The notes beneath the pieces are model-generated. The model had not been told where the DNA came from, made no database searches, and was given only the letters and a program-made list of their open reading frames with translations. This document shows positions 8,567 through 17,120 of a stretch of 41,953 nt of DNA, in pieces. The first letter of the stretch is position 1. Each line of letters opens with the position of its first letter. This DNA comes from Thermoguttaceae bacterium (GTDB lineage: Bacteria; Planctomycetota; Planctomycetia; Pirellulales; Thermoguttaceae): contig JAGBAA010000042.1 of the NCBI GenBank assembly GCA_017939795.1, positions 1 to 41,953 of the forward strand, read 5' to 3'. The translations under genes were made by a program, and so were the position numbers.

Positions 8567-10159
8567 ATGAAGAACTGGTTCGCATTTTTCCTGTTTTTTC
8601 TGTCGGCTGCGCCTTTGTGTGCCGGAGATCTGGTCCCGCCGGTTTTTCTGGAACCGCTTCCGACAGAATACGGCGACGAATTCCGAAAATTTCAGGGGAT
8701 CTCCAGTCTTGCCGTAACTGGCGATCGGGATATTTGGGTCACGTGGTACACTGGCGGGGTGACGGAAGACCGCGACAATTACGTCGTTCTTTCCCGAAGC
8801 CGCGACGGCGGAAAAACCTGGTCGAAGCCGCTTTTCTGTCTCGACCAGCCGGGGGAACCGCGTCTTTACGATCCGTCGATCTGGTTCGCGCCGGACGGAC
8901 GGCTCTTTCTTTTCTTTTCCCAGCGTCCCGGGCATGAGGGACCGGCGGATCTCTGGTGCATCAGCACGGAAGACCCGGGATCCGAAAAACCGACGTGGAG
9001 CGCACCTCGTTTCGTGACGGAAGGCATCATGATGAACAAACCGATCGCGGACTCTAAAGGACGGTGGATCCTTCCCGTTTCGGTCTGGAATCTTCCTTGG
9101 GCAGGGGATCCGGATCTGGACCGCTCGCCGAACGGGCCAGCCGGTGCATGGTTCGTCGTTTCGGAAGATGAGGGAAAAAGCTGGACGAAGCTGGGACGCG
9201 GATACACGCCGCCGGAATTCGCGCTTTTCGACGAACATTCCATCGTCGAGCTGAAAGACGGCAGGTTCTGGCTCATGAACCGGACGAATCGCGGGATCGG
9301 AGATTTCTACTCTGAAGATGGCGGCAAAACGTGGACGGACTTCAAAGAATCGGTGATCCGCCACACTTCCTCGCGTTTTTTTCTGCGTCGGCTCCAAAGC
9401 GGAAACCTCATTCTGGTCAAAAATGGTCCGATCGATCAGGATGCGGGACGCTCGCGCATGACGGCGTTTCTCTCAAAGGATGACGGCAAGACGTGGGAAG
9501 GCGGTCTGCTTCTGGATGAACGGCACGGAGTTTCGTATCCTGACGGAGATCAGACGCCCGACGGCACGATCCACCTGACGTACGATTATTCTCGGACCGG
9601 CGCGATGGAGATCTATGCCGTGCGGATCACCGAGGCGGATATTCTTGCCGGGACGCTCGTCTCGCCGAACAGTCAGCTGCGTGTCCTCGTCAATAAAGCG
9701 ACGGGAAGGGTCTCAGATGCGTCCCAAGCGAACGTGAAACTGGAGGAAAATGGGGATGGAAAGCCGTTTCTTGCCGAGCCTCGCAGTATTTTGAAACCGC
9801 TTTGCGAAGACGATGAGATCCGCGACGTAGAGACCGCCCAGCTCATCTTTCGGAATCGCGACTACGTGTTCAACGAAATTCCCGACTGGCTGAAGGGCCG
9901 CCGGTTCATCTTTTCGCCGATCGACTCAACGTCTGCCGTCTGCGTAGGATCGGGGATGGTTTACGCCGTCACGCCGACAGTGAAGCGAAATAAAGATTCG
10001 GCCGTCGAGGCACTTGAAAACGCGGGTTTTGAAAAGGCAGCGAAACAGGAATTCATCCTTTTCGGTTCGAGCGGAAACGATGCCGTGACGCTTTTTCAGA
10101 AAAAGATGGAAAAGGGCGAAAAGATCGCACTGCCCAAATGGGGCGTCCTGATATTCTAG
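8567..10159 (+). CDS. Secreted sialidase-like protein (BNR/Asp-box repeats)
   Basis: A 530-residue protein with a signal peptide (MKNWFAFFLFFLSAAPLCAG, cleavage near residue 19). Asp-box motifs S-X-D-X-G-X-(T/S)-W appear as SRDGGKTW, SEDEGKSW, SEDGGKTW and SKDDGKTW, spaced as in a six-bladed beta-propeller. The segment VSYPDGDQTPDGTIHLTYDY is typical of exo-alpha-sialidase-like proteins of planctomycetes and Bacteroidetes. It may remove sialic acid or related terminal sugars from glycans outside the cytoplasm; substrate not determinable. A C-terminal region of about 150 residues beyond the propeller is not recognised. AAAGGAG eight bases before the ATG sets the start. A strong terminator at 10218-10258 follows. 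Confidence 0.87.
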   Translation: MKNWFAFFLFFLSAAPLCAGDLVPPVFLEPLPTEYGDEFRKFQGISSLAVTGDRDIWVTWYTGGVTEDRDNYVVLSRSRDGGKTWSKPLFCLDQPGEPRLYDPSIWFAPDGRLFLFFSQRPGHEGPADLWCISTEDPGSEKPTWSAPRFVTEGIMMNKPIADSKGRWILPVSVWNLPWAGDPDLDRSPNGPAGAWFVVSEDEGKSWTKLGRGYTPPEFALFDEHSIVELKDGRFWLMNRTNRGIGDFYSEDGGKTWTDFKESVIRHTSSRFFLRRLQSGNLILVKNGPIDQDAGRSRMTAFLSKDDGKTWEGGLLLDERHGVSYPDGDQTPDGTIHLTYDYSRTGAMEIYAVRITEADILAGTLVSPNSQLRVLVNKATGRVSDASQANVKLEENGDGKPFLAEPRSILKPLCEDDEIRDVETAQLIFRNRDYVFNEIPDWLKGRRFIFSPIDSTSAVCVGSGMVYAVTPTVKRNKDSAVEALENAGFEKAAKQEFILFGSSGNDAVTLFQKKMEKGEKIALPKWGVLIF

Positions 10160-10217
10160 CGTTTTTCAGGCGGTCAGGTTTCAAAAAATAGACTTTCAGA
10201 CCAGATGGTCCTTACGC

Positions 10218-10258
10218 AAAAAGACGTCTCGGAGAAAATGCCCGAAACGTCTTTTTTT
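10218..10258. terminator. Bidirectional terminator between convergent genes
   Basis: AAAAAGACGT (10218-10227) pairs with ACGTCTTTTT (from 10247), with an inner TCGG/CCGA extension and a T-run to 10258. The A-run on the left arm allows it to work in both directions, for the sialidase gene (plus) and the aldo/keto reductase gene (minus). Confidence 0.8.
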
Positions 10259-10322
10259 GCGGATTTTGAGAATTTCAGTGAGATCCGGAAATTCAGTGGA
10301 TCTTGGTGAATTCAAGCGAAAT

Positions 10323-11471
10323 TCAGTGCCCAAAGTACTCCGCGACCTCTTTCAGGTGACGAATGATGGGAAGATGCTGAGGGCACGCACTCTCGCACTG
10401 GCCGCATTCAACACAGGAACCGGCAGAACCAAAGACGTGCGTCAACCGGTCGTAGTATTCAGCCTGCGGCTGCCAGTCTTTGCCGGGGATCTCCTGTTTG
10501 TCCAGATTGTAGAGCGAAAAGTACTGCGGGATGGCGATTTTCTGCGGGCAGCCGTCCGTGCAATAGGAGCAGCCGGTGCACGGGATCGCGATGCTCCGGT
10601 TGATGATCTCGACGGTTTTCTGAACGGCTTCCAGATCCTCCGTAGTGAGCGGCTGAAAATCGGACATAAACGCGGTGTTGTCCGCAACCTGCGCGAGATC
10701 GCTCATTCCGCTGAGGACCAGCTTCACGTTTTTCTGACTCGCTGCGAACCGGATGGCCCACGAGGGGATCGACATTTGGGGGTCGCGCGCACGCAGGATC
10801 TTTTGCGCCTCTACCGGAATATCAACGAGCGTTCCGCCTTTCACTGGTTCCATCACGATGATCGGCTTGCCGTGTTTTGCCGCGACTTCACAGCATTTTC
10901 TTGACTGGATCCCCGGATTTTCCCAGTCGAGATAGTTGACCTGAAGCTGAACAAATTCCATTTCCGGATGTTCCGTCAACACTTTGTCCAAAAATTCCGC
11001 GCTGTCGTGGAAAGAGAAACCCGCGTGCCGAACGGCTCCCGTTTCCTTTTTCTTCATGAGCCATTCAAAACACCCGAGCTTTTCGTACGTTTTGTAGTGG
11101 TCCACGCCGACGTCGTGGATCAGGTAGTAGTCGAAGAAATCCGTTCCCGTTTTCCGCATTTGGGTCGAAAAGATCCGGTCGCGGTCTGCTTTGGAATCCA
11201 GAAAGCCTGCGTGCAGTTTCGTCGTCAGCGTGAAACTCTCGCGCGGATGGCGTTTCGTGAGGACTTCCTTAACGGCATCTTCACTCTGAAATCCGCAGTA
11301 CATCCATGCCGTGTCGAAGTAGGTGAATCCGCGTTCCAGGAAAAGATCCACCATTCGGCAGGTCTCCGGAATGTCGATCTTCTCGTAATTCTCTCCGATC
11401 TGCGGAAGGCGCATCATGCCAAAACCAAGTTTTTTGTTTCCAAAATTTTCAATCATTGGGCTGATCTCCAT
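10323..11471 (-). CDS. Aldo/keto reductase with C-terminal ferredoxin-type [4Fe-4S] domain
   Basis: About 382 residues. The N-terminal ~270 residues form an aldo/keto reductase TIM barrel: KLGFGMMRLP start, catalytic Asp and Tyr in YFDTAWMY, Lys in TLTTKLHAG and His in YYLIHDVG. The C-terminus has two four-cysteine motifs, CTGCSYCTDGCP and CVECGQCESACP, each expected to bind a [4Fe-4S] cluster. This arrangement is common in anaerobes; the clusters probably link the NAD(P)H-dependent carbonyl reduction to another electron carrier. Substrate unknown. A second in-frame ATG lies at 11456, with GGAGA about nine bases before it, so the true start may be there. It follows the LarA-like gene by 146 bases in the same direction. 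Confidence 0.92.
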   Translation of the reverse strand: MEISPMIENFGNKKLGFGMMRLPQIGENYEKIDIPETCRMVDLFLERGFTYFDTAWMYCGFQSEDAVKEVLTKRHPRESFTLTTKLHAGFLDSKADRDRIFSTQMRKTGTDFFDYYLIHDVGVDHYKTYEKLGCFEWLMKKKETGAVRHAGFSFHDSAEFLDKVLTEHPEMEFVQLQVNYLDWENPGIQSRKCCEVAAKHGKPIIVMEPVKGGTLVDIPVEAQKILRARDPQMSIPSWAIRFAASQKNVKLVLSGMSDLAQVADNTAFMSDFQPLTTEDLEAVQKTVEIINRSIAIPCTGCSYCTDGCPQKIAIPQYFSLYNLDKQEIPGKDWQPQAEYYDRLTHVFGSAGSCVECGQCESACPQHLPIIRHLKEVAEYFGH

Positions 11472-11590
11472 TCATGAACCGTTTTCCGCCTCTGGAGACG
11501 GGAAACTTTGCGGGAGTGCGCACGTGTGTTGAGGAGCCGGAAAATGCCGGACACGCAGGGGAAACGATCCGGTACACTGGACCATCGGCC

Positions 11591-11602
11591 TGACGTACGT
11601 CA
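11591..11602. promoter_or_regulatory. Perfect 12-bp palindrome upstream of the aldo/keto reductase gene
   Basis: TGACGTACGTCA is a perfect palindrome in the 146-base gap between the LarA-like and aldo/keto reductase genes. It may be a regulator binding site. I do not see a clear promoter there. Confidence 0.35.
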
Positions 11603-11617
11603 ATGGGACACTGTGCG

Positions 11618-12865
11618 TCAAACGATCCGGTGTGCGTCCGGAAGGATGAGGCACGAACGGCAGTGCGTCAGGAGTCTTTCCAGTTCTGCATTTTCGCGGA
11701 TCGGCGTGATGTTGATCTCTTCAAGCGTTTCTCCTTCCATCTCAGAAAGGAAAAAGACGCGGAATCTGGAAATGGCCTGAATCGCCGGGATGGCAAGCGG
11801 GGCATCGGGAAGATTTTCGCGCCGAATGAACTTTTCCGCCAGTTCCGGCTCCTGGACCTGACGGTAGATCTGAAGCGAACGGGGCAGCTCCCCGGAAAGG
11901 GCGGAACAGACTGCGAGAATACCGTTTTGCTGAAGTCCGGAATTTGCAGCACGAATGATCGCTTGGAAAACGCAGTCCCATGAACGGGAATCTCCCCCCG
12001 TGACGGACGCGAGCACGGCCTCCGGTTTTCGATCGGTCAGGAGAGTCCAGATCTCGCGGTATGCGGAATTGCCGTCTTTTTCAAGTTCCCGGAAATCACC
12101 CGCCAGAAAACGGGCGATACGGCTTGAGCCTGGGGTCGAGATCCCGGGAATAGCCTGAAGCGTTCCGAGAATGCCGAGCTGGCGGGTCGCTTCCGTGATC
12201 TCGTGCATGAGTTCGTGCATCAGGTCATGGTTGGATGCATGGAGTGCCGGACCAAAATCTGCGTAGCGTTTGTGTGTCTCTGCGTCGGAAAATGTCGGAT
12301 AGACGGCTGTGTGGATCCCGGCGTACCCCTTGGTCTCTTTCGACTGGAAAAAACCGATGGGAAGAACAAATTCCGCATCAAAAAGCGTTCGACTGATCGC
12401 CAGCGTCTCATTCGTCGCGGCGACAGCCCCCAAAAGGGCCATTTCTTCACGTTTTGGGGGACGATGAGTCTGAAACCGGATCCGGTTTCGGAATGTTTCG
12501 TCCGGAATCACAGCGTCCAGAGAGATCGGCGAGGCTTTTTCGTCTTCTTCTGTACGCAGGATCGTGACCTGCTCCGGCTGGTGAAGTTCCGGACTGCTGA
12601 AAAAATACTTCAGGACCGCACGCAAAATATGCTCCAGATGCGGAACTCCCGGCGCGACGGGAATCGCGAGTTTTTCTCCGCTGAAAACGCATTCACGAAA
12701 CGGAGGAAATTCCGTTGGTGCATCCAGTGCATTCAGAACAGCTTTTTCGATTTCGTCGATTTTGAGATTTTCCGGAAGGTCGGTGCCGTGAAGGTAGACG
12801 GACTCAAGACTTTCCAGATTCAGGGACAGTTCGGAGGCAGTCCCGTAGACTAATTTCAGGTTCAT
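11618..12865 (-). CDS. LarA-like (lactate racemase/DUF2088 family) protein, divergent
   Basis: About 415 residues. The order of elements resembles nickel-pincer lactate racemase LarA: the N-terminal domain with FRECVFSGEKLAIPVAPGVPHLEHILRAVLKYF, a middle segment FVLPIGFFQSKETKGYAGIHTAVYP, and the C-terminal VLASVTGGDSRSWDCVFQAIIRAANSGLQQNGILAVCSAL. However, the usual D-X-X-R region, the GTH motif and the catalytic His/Lys positions are not recognisable, so racemase activity is doubtful. It may act on another hydroxy acid or be a non-catalytic paralog. The upstream ATG at 12940 would lie near the transcription start implied by the promoter at 12953-12981, so I use the ATG at 12865; no strong ribosome-binding site is seen. 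The aldo/keto reductase follows. Confidence 0.72.
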   Translation of the reverse strand: MNLKLVYGTASELSLNLESLESVYLHGTDLPENLKIDEIEKAVLNALDAPTEFPPFRECVFSGEKLAIPVAPGVPHLEHILRAVLKYFFSSPELHQPEQVTILRTEEDEKASPISLDAVIPDETFRNRIRFQTHRPPKREEMALLGAVAATNETLAISRTLFDAEFVLPIGFFQSKETKGYAGIHTAVYPTFSDAETHKRYADFGPALHASNHDLMHELMHEITEATRQLGILGTLQAIPGISTPGSSRIARFLAGDFRELEKDGNSAYREIWTLLTDRKPEAVLASVTGGDSRSWDCVFQAIIRAANSGLQQNGILAVCSALSGELPRSLQIYRQVQEPELAEKFIRRENLPDAPLAIPAIQAISRFRVFFLSEMEGETLEEINITPIRENAELERLLTHCRSCLILPDAHRIV

Positions 12866-12952
12866 GGGCAAAGCAGGGCGGAGGAACGCCCGGAGTCTAA
12901 CTTTTTGAAATTTGCGCGGACACATCCAGCCTGCGTCCACTTTCTTCAGAGT

Positions 12953-12981
12953 ATTTTACCAGATTTTTCAGGAAAAGTCAA
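12953..12981 (-). promoter_or_regulatory. Promoter of the LarA-like gene
   Basis: On the minus strand TTGACT (12976-12981), 17-bp spacer, TAAAAT (12953-12958). Located about 90 bases upstream of the chosen ATG at 12865, in the divergent gap shared with the LRR gene. Confidence 0.7.
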
Positions 12982-13172
12982 TCCGGAAAACGAAAAAAAA
13001 CGAATTTCGTCTTTCTGTCTTTTTAGAAAGGCCGGAGATCCGGGAACGTGAAGAATGTTTCAGAAAATTTGAGAGCACGCAGCAAATAGTTGGATCGAAG
13101 GCGGGACGGTTCAGAATGGGAAAGATTTTCTCCTTTTTTTATTGAAAATTTTGAAAAAACTGCCTTGGGGGC

Positions 13173-13200
13173 TGGACGTAGTTCGGATTTTGTGTATAAT
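13173..13200 (+). promoter_or_regulatory. Promoter of the LRR protein gene
   Basis: TGGACG (13173-13178), 16-bp spacer, TATAAT (13195-13200) preceded by TGTG. The -10 box is consensus and the -35 box matches in four of six positions. It leaves a leader of about 105 bases before the ATG at 13313. Confidence 0.6.
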
Positions 13201-13312
13201 TGATGGAAAAAGTTGGCGCAAGTTCTCCCGTTTATGCGGATGAATATTTCCGGGGAATGATGTGCGCGGCCGTAAATTTTTGTTTTTCATCAAGTTCCAA
13301 AAGGAGTTTTCC

Positions 13313-14575
13313 ATGAGTTTGAAAAGTCTCACCCTTTCCGCTTTGGTGTCGCTTCTGTGTGCCGGAGCCTGCCTCGCCAAACCGACCGCTGAAGAACGTC
13401 AGGCTGCGATCGACGTTTTTGAAGCCCGTATGGCCAACTATCAGACGAATGCCGAAGGCGACATCGTTTCTTTCGACTTGACCGACCGTATCTGCACGAA
13501 CGAAGACCTTGCGAAGATCTGCAAGCTGGACACCGTTACCCAGTGCAAAATTTACGGCGCGAATCTGAAACCGGGCGGAGCGGACGTCATTAAGGGGCTG
13601 GTCAACTGCAAGAAACTCTCGATCGAAAACACGGACTTCGTCGATTCCGACATGGCGTTCCTTGCGGATATGCCGTGGGTCGCTGAACTGACGCTCCGCC
13701 GCAATACTTACCTCGGAGCCGAAACGCTTGAGTACGTTTCCAAAATGCCGAATCTGCGCAACCTGGTCCTCCTTTACGGAAACTTCGACAATGAAGGGAT
13801 CAAAAAGCTGACGGCGGTCAAGACGCTGCGTCTTCTTGACCTGCGCGGCTGCGCGGCGGTCACTGATGAAGGTCTCGCCTGTGTGAAAGAACTCCCGAAC
13901 CTGATCGTTCTGAAACTGCGCTGCACCGCCGTCACGAACGCCGGTATCGAAAACGTCCGCGGCAAGAAGCTGAAGACGTTCGGCATCGAAGACTCCCAGA
14001 CGTTTGATGACACGGCGATCGCGTGGCTTGGCGAAATGACCGATTCCATGCAGGAGATCACCATCATGCGCTGCATCGCCATCTCCGATGACGGCGTGAA
14101 CCAGCTCGCCGGCCTGAAAAATATGCGCAAACTGAATCTGCGCGGAAACTACCTCGGCAGCGATGCTCTGAAAGCCTGCGTCAACATGCCGGAACTGACG
14201 CAGCTGATCGTGAGCGAAAATGTTATTGACGACGAAGGCGCGAAATATCTCGAAGGCCTCACGAAGCTCGATCATCTTGATCTGTGGGCGAACATTCTGT
14301 CCGATGCCGGCCTGGATTCCATCGTGAAGATCACCTCGCTGAAGCGTCTCTCCCTGGTCGCTAACCAGATCACGGACGAAGGCGTCGCGAAACTGACCGC
14401 CCTGACGAATCTTGAAGATCTGGATCTTGCCGAAACGATGATCACGGATGCGTGCATTGAATCGCTGAAGAAAATGACCTCGCTCAAGAAGGTCAGCTTC
14501 CGCGCGACGGGCATTTCCGATGCGGCAATCGAAGCGCTCTCCGCTGCGCTTCCGAACTGCCAGGTCACGAAGTAG
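13313..14575 (+). CDS. Secreted leucine-rich repeat protein
   Basis: About 420 residues with a signal peptide (MSLKSLTLSALVSLLCAGACLA). The mature part is built almost wholly of leucine-rich repeats of about 24 residues of the RNI/AMN1 type, for example LRLLDLRGCAAVTDEGL and LEDLDLAETMITDACIESL; roughly a dozen repeats are visible. Such solenoids bind proteins or glycans; the ligand is unknown. The start is set by AAAGGAG about six bases before the ATG at 13313; a GTG at 13262 is in frame but lacks support. It has its own promoter at 13173-13200 and two hairpins after the stop. Confidence 0.9.
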   Translation: MSLKSLTLSALVSLLCAGACLAKPTAEERQAAIDVFEARMANYQTNAEGDIVSFDLTDRICTNEDLAKICKLDTVTQCKIYGANLKPGGADVIKGLVNCKKLSIENTDFVDSDMAFLADMPWVAELTLRRNTYLGAETLEYVSKMPNLRNLVLLYGNFDNEGIKKLTAVKTLRLLDLRGCAAVTDEGLACVKELPNLIVLKLRCTAVTNAGIENVRGKKLKTFGIEDSQTFDDTAIAWLGEMTDSMQEITIMRCIAISDDGVNQLAGLKNMRKLNLRGNYLGSDALKACVNMPELTQLIVSENVIDDEGAKYLEGLTKLDHLDLWANILSDAGLDSIVKITSLKRLSLVANQITDEGVAKLTALTNLEDLDLAETMITDACIESLKKMTSLKKVSFRATGISDAAIEALSAALPNCQVTK

Positions 14576-14611
14576 AGTCTGAAATTTTTCGGACGGCAAG
14601 TCTGAAGAAGA

Positions 14612-14636
14612 TCGGAGTTGGAAATTCCAGCTCCGA
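14612..14636 (+). repeat. Hairpin downstream of the LRR gene
   Basis: TCGGAGTTGGAA pairs with the right half of 14612-14636 at 11 Watson-Crick positions plus one G-U, with a one-base loop in the centre. No T-run follows. Confidence 0.45.
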
Positions 14637-14644
14637 AATGTTCA

Positions 14645-14698
14645 ACGGCTCATGAGAAAGAACGGAAGTACGTGCTTTCATCCATGAGCCGTAAATTT
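14645..14698 (+). terminator. Possible terminator of the LRR gene
   Basis: ACGGCTCATG (14645-14654) pairs perfectly with CATGAGCCGT (14683-14692) over a 28-base loop, followed by AAATTTT. The weak T-run makes it only a moderate candidate. Confidence 0.45.
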
Positions 14699-14710
14699 TG
14701 AGTTCTTCCC

Positions 14711-14732
14711 GTACGTTTTTAATGAAACGTAC
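14711..14732. repeat. Perfect inverted repeat before the Spy-like gene
   Basis: GTACGTTT (14711-14718) and AAACGTAC (14725-14732) form an 8-bp perfect inverted repeat with a 6-base loop, 30 bases before the ATG at 14762. It could be an operator or a leader hairpin. Confidence 0.4.
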
Positions 14733-14761
14733 CGTTCATTCCATTGACTGTGAGGTTTCCG

Positions 14762-15304
14762 ATGAGATCACGTTCTGTTTTGATCTTTGCTTCCTTTTTT
14801 GTGTTTGCTTTGATTTCCATTTCGGTTCAGGCCCAGACCGCCGGCGAAACTCCAGCCGCACAGTCTGCTCCGACGGTTCAGGCTGAAACTCCTGCACCAG
14901 CTCCCGCACCTGCGCCGGTAGAAAAGACGGACGCGGCAGCTCCTGCTCCGGCTCCTGCCGCAAAACCGGCTCCCGAATCCGCTCCGACTCCGACGGCACT
15001 TCCTGCTCCGGAGGTTCCGGCAGCCGAATCTGCCGCAGGACCGGTTCGCCGCCCGATCGTACGCCGTGGAATGCTTCCGCTTGGGTATCGTGATTTCGTC
15101 ACGAATGATCAGCGGGAACAGATCTACGAGATCCAGAAGAAATATCGTCCGCGCATGGAAGAGCTTGAGAAAGAGATGGCTGCATTGCGTGCCGAAATGA
15201 TGCAGGAGATCCAGACGGTCCTGACTCCGGAACAGCGGCAGAAGATCGAGGCCCGGGAAAATGAGATCCGCGCCCGCCGCGGTCTGAGAAATCAGGGGAA
15301 ATAG
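14762..15304 (+). CDS. Secreted Spy/CpxP-like protein with Ala/Pro-rich linker
   Basis: About 180 residues. A signal peptide (MRSRSVLIFASFFVFALISI then SVQAQ) is followed by about 70 residues rich in Ala, Pro and Glu (PAPAPAPV and similar), a disordered linker. The C-terminal ~80 residues are helical and charged, with FVTNDQREQIYEIQKKYRP and LTPEQRQKIEARE, an LTPEQ motif of the Spy/CpxP/DUF4890 type that is often a periplasmic chaperone or metal-stress protein. Function here is inferred only from this similarity. TGAGG six bases before the ATG sets the start; an upstream in-frame TTG at 14744 is unlikely. The linker gives the gene a locally high GC content. Confidence 0.7.
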   Translation: MRSRSVLIFASFFVFALISISVQAQTAGETPAAQSAPTVQAETPAPAPAPAPVEKTDAAAPAPAPAAKPAPESAPTPTALPAPEVPAAESAAGPVRRPIVRRGMLPLGYRDFVTNDQREQIYEIQKKYRPRMEELEKEMAALRAEMMQEIQTVLTPEQRQKIEARENEIRARRGLRNQGK

Positions 15305-15326
15305 TTTCCCGCTAAATCTCTTTCAG

Positions 15327-15384
15327 CCGGATCTTTTCCTGCCTGTTTTCCCAAAAATTCGCAGGAGGATCCGGTTCCATTTTT
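15327..15384 (+). terminator. Possible terminator between the Spy-like and MATE genes
   Basis: CCGGATC and CCTGC (15327-15342) pair with GCAGG and GATCCGG (15361-15374), with a small internal loop, then TTCCATTTTTC follows. Moderate support. Confidence 0.4.
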
Positions 15385-15428
15385 CATCTACTGCCGTTTC
15401 CATTTTTCCCAGAACTTTAAACTTTTTC

Positions 15429-16868
15429 ATGGCCGACATTTCCGACGCTCCAGAAATAAAATTCAACCCGATCACGGAAGGCAATGTTCCCAAAACGCTC
15501 GTCCTTTTCGCGATTCCTTTGATGTTTTCCATGCTGCTTCAGGTCCTGTACGCGGCAACGGACCTTTTCGTCATTGGACTTTACGCCGGTCCGGAGTCGA
15601 TCAGCGCGATCGCGAATGGTGCCCAGTGGATGCACATCGTCATGGGACTGGTCATGGGACTTTCGGTCGGCGGAACAGTTCTGATCGGGTTTCATGTCGG
15701 GGAACGAAATGACGAAGACGCCGCACGTGCCGTTGGGACGATGACGGTCCTTTTTTCAGCGGCAGCTATCATTCTGACGCCGTTTTTGGCCTGGAAAACT
15801 CCGGAATTTGTCGCGCTTGCCCGAGTCCCGGAAGAGGCGGTCGGAGAAACCATCCGCTACATTTTTTTCTGTTCTCTGGGGCTGCCGTTCATCATTGGGT
15901 ACAATGTGGTCAGTGCGGTGTACCGGGGACTTGGTGATTCGAAAACGCCGCTTTGTTTTGTTGCGATCGCCTGCAGTCTGAATATCGTGCTGGATTTTGT
16001 TTTCATTGGTTCGTGGGAACTTGCCGCAAAAGGAGCGGCTTTCGCGACCGTGATCTCGCAGGCCGTCAGTTTTTTACTGGCTTTGGCGTACATGCGGTGG
16101 AAAGGATTCGGTTTTCCGGTCCATCTGCGTCATTTTCGTCTTTACGGGAAATGCGTGCGGAAGATCCTGCGTGTCGGGATCCCGCTTTCTCTTCAGGATT
16201 CGCTCATTTCCGTTTCGTTTCTCATCATCATGGTGTTCGTGAATTCGATGGGACTCATTTCTTCCGCATCGGTCGGCGTCGCCGGGAGGATCATTGGCTT
16301 CTGCATGATGCCTCCGGTCGCTTTTGCCGGTGCCGTCGCGACAATGACCGCGCAAAATATGGGTGCACGCCAACCGGGACGCGCATACGCTTCCCTTGGT
16401 TACGGAATCGGATTTTCGCTCATTTTCGGGATCGGAACGTGGTGTTTTTGCCAACTTTACCCGGAACTCCTGCCTGGGATCTTCACTCAGGATCCTTCCG
16501 TTCGTGCCGGTGCAGGACTTTACCTCAAATCCTTTACTCTCGACTGCATTCTCGTGAGCTTCATCTTCAGCCTGAATTCATTTTTCAGCGGCTGCGGACG
16601 TTCGTTCATCAGCATGATCTACTCACTCGCCAGTACGTTTGCCGTTCGTGTTCCTGCGGCATGGTGGATCAGCTGCCTGCCGAATGCGACGCTCTACCAT
16701 CTGGGTTTTGCTGCCCCTCTGGCGACGCTTTTTTCGATCCTGATCGCGATAGGATATTTTTTCCGGCTTAAAAAAGAGCTGGAAAAGAGAGAAACCGGTG
16801 AATCTGGACCGGACGATGATGCTGAAGAGGAGAACGTGCGAAAAGAGGCACCTGCTCCGGGCGTCTGA
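15429..16868 (+). CDS. MATE family efflux transporter
   Basis: An inner-membrane protein of 479 residues with about 12 hydrophobic helices. Typical MATE features include the N-terminal NPITEGNVPKTLVLFAIPLMFSMLLQ segment, the ATDLFVIGLYAG loop, YRGLGDSKTPL in the first half and GVAGRIIGFCMMPPVAFAGA in the second. Members export drugs or metabolites in exchange for Na+ or H+. The last ~35 residues are charged and likely cytoplasmic. The substrate cannot be deduced. No convincing ribosome-binding site is seen before the ATG. It stands between the Spy-like and 5'-nucleotidase genes without obvious functional linkage. Confidence 0.93.
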   Translation: MADISDAPEIKFNPITEGNVPKTLVLFAIPLMFSMLLQVLYAATDLFVIGLYAGPESISAIANGAQWMHIVMGLVMGLSVGGTVLIGFHVGERNDEDAARAVGTMTVLFSAAAIILTPFLAWKTPEFVALARVPEEAVGETIRYIFFCSLGLPFIIGYNVVSAVYRGLGDSKTPLCFVAIACSLNIVLDFVFIGSWELAAKGAAFATVISQAVSFLLALAYMRWKGFGFPVHLRHFRLYGKCVRKILRVGIPLSLQDSLISVSFLIIMVFVNSMGLISSASVGVAGRIIGFCMMPPVAFAGAVATMTAQNMGARQPGRAYASLGYGIGFSLIFGIGTWCFCQLYPELLPGIFTQDPSVRAGAGLYLKSFTLDCILVSFIFSLNSFFSGCGRSFISMIYSLASTFAVRVPAAWWISCLPNATLYHLGFAAPLATLFSILIAIGYFFRLKKELEKRETGESGPDDDAEEENVRKEAPAPGV

Positions 16869-16995
16869 GGATCCGACGGCAAACGGAGGCCGTGCAGGAA
16901 GGCTGAATTTCGGTATTTCACGATATTGCTTCCCCAAAATTCTTTCCAATTTTTTAAAAAATCAGATTTTTTGCGAAATGAAATTTTCTTTCCCC

Positions 16996-17023
16996 TTGCA
17001 TTTCCTGATTTTCAGAGTATACT
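16996..17023 (+). promoter_or_regulatory. Promoter of the 5'-nucleotidase gene
   Basis: TTGCAT (16996-17001), 16-bp spacer, TATACT (17018-17023). It lies inside the longest possible reading frame of the next gene, which argues that translation begins downstream of about 17030. Confidence 0.65.
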
Positions 17024-17120
17024 GGACAGTGAAGGCAGAAGATCGTGCCGAATTTCATTTCAGCTTCGCACGAAACTGAGCTTTTGCCGATCCAGTATTT
17101 CCTTTCCCAAGACTCATTTT

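Noticed and set aside
13232..14599. Minus-strand 455-codon frame opposite the LRR gene
   Set aside because: Shadow of the repeats; the plus strand has signal peptide, ribosome-binding site and promoter.
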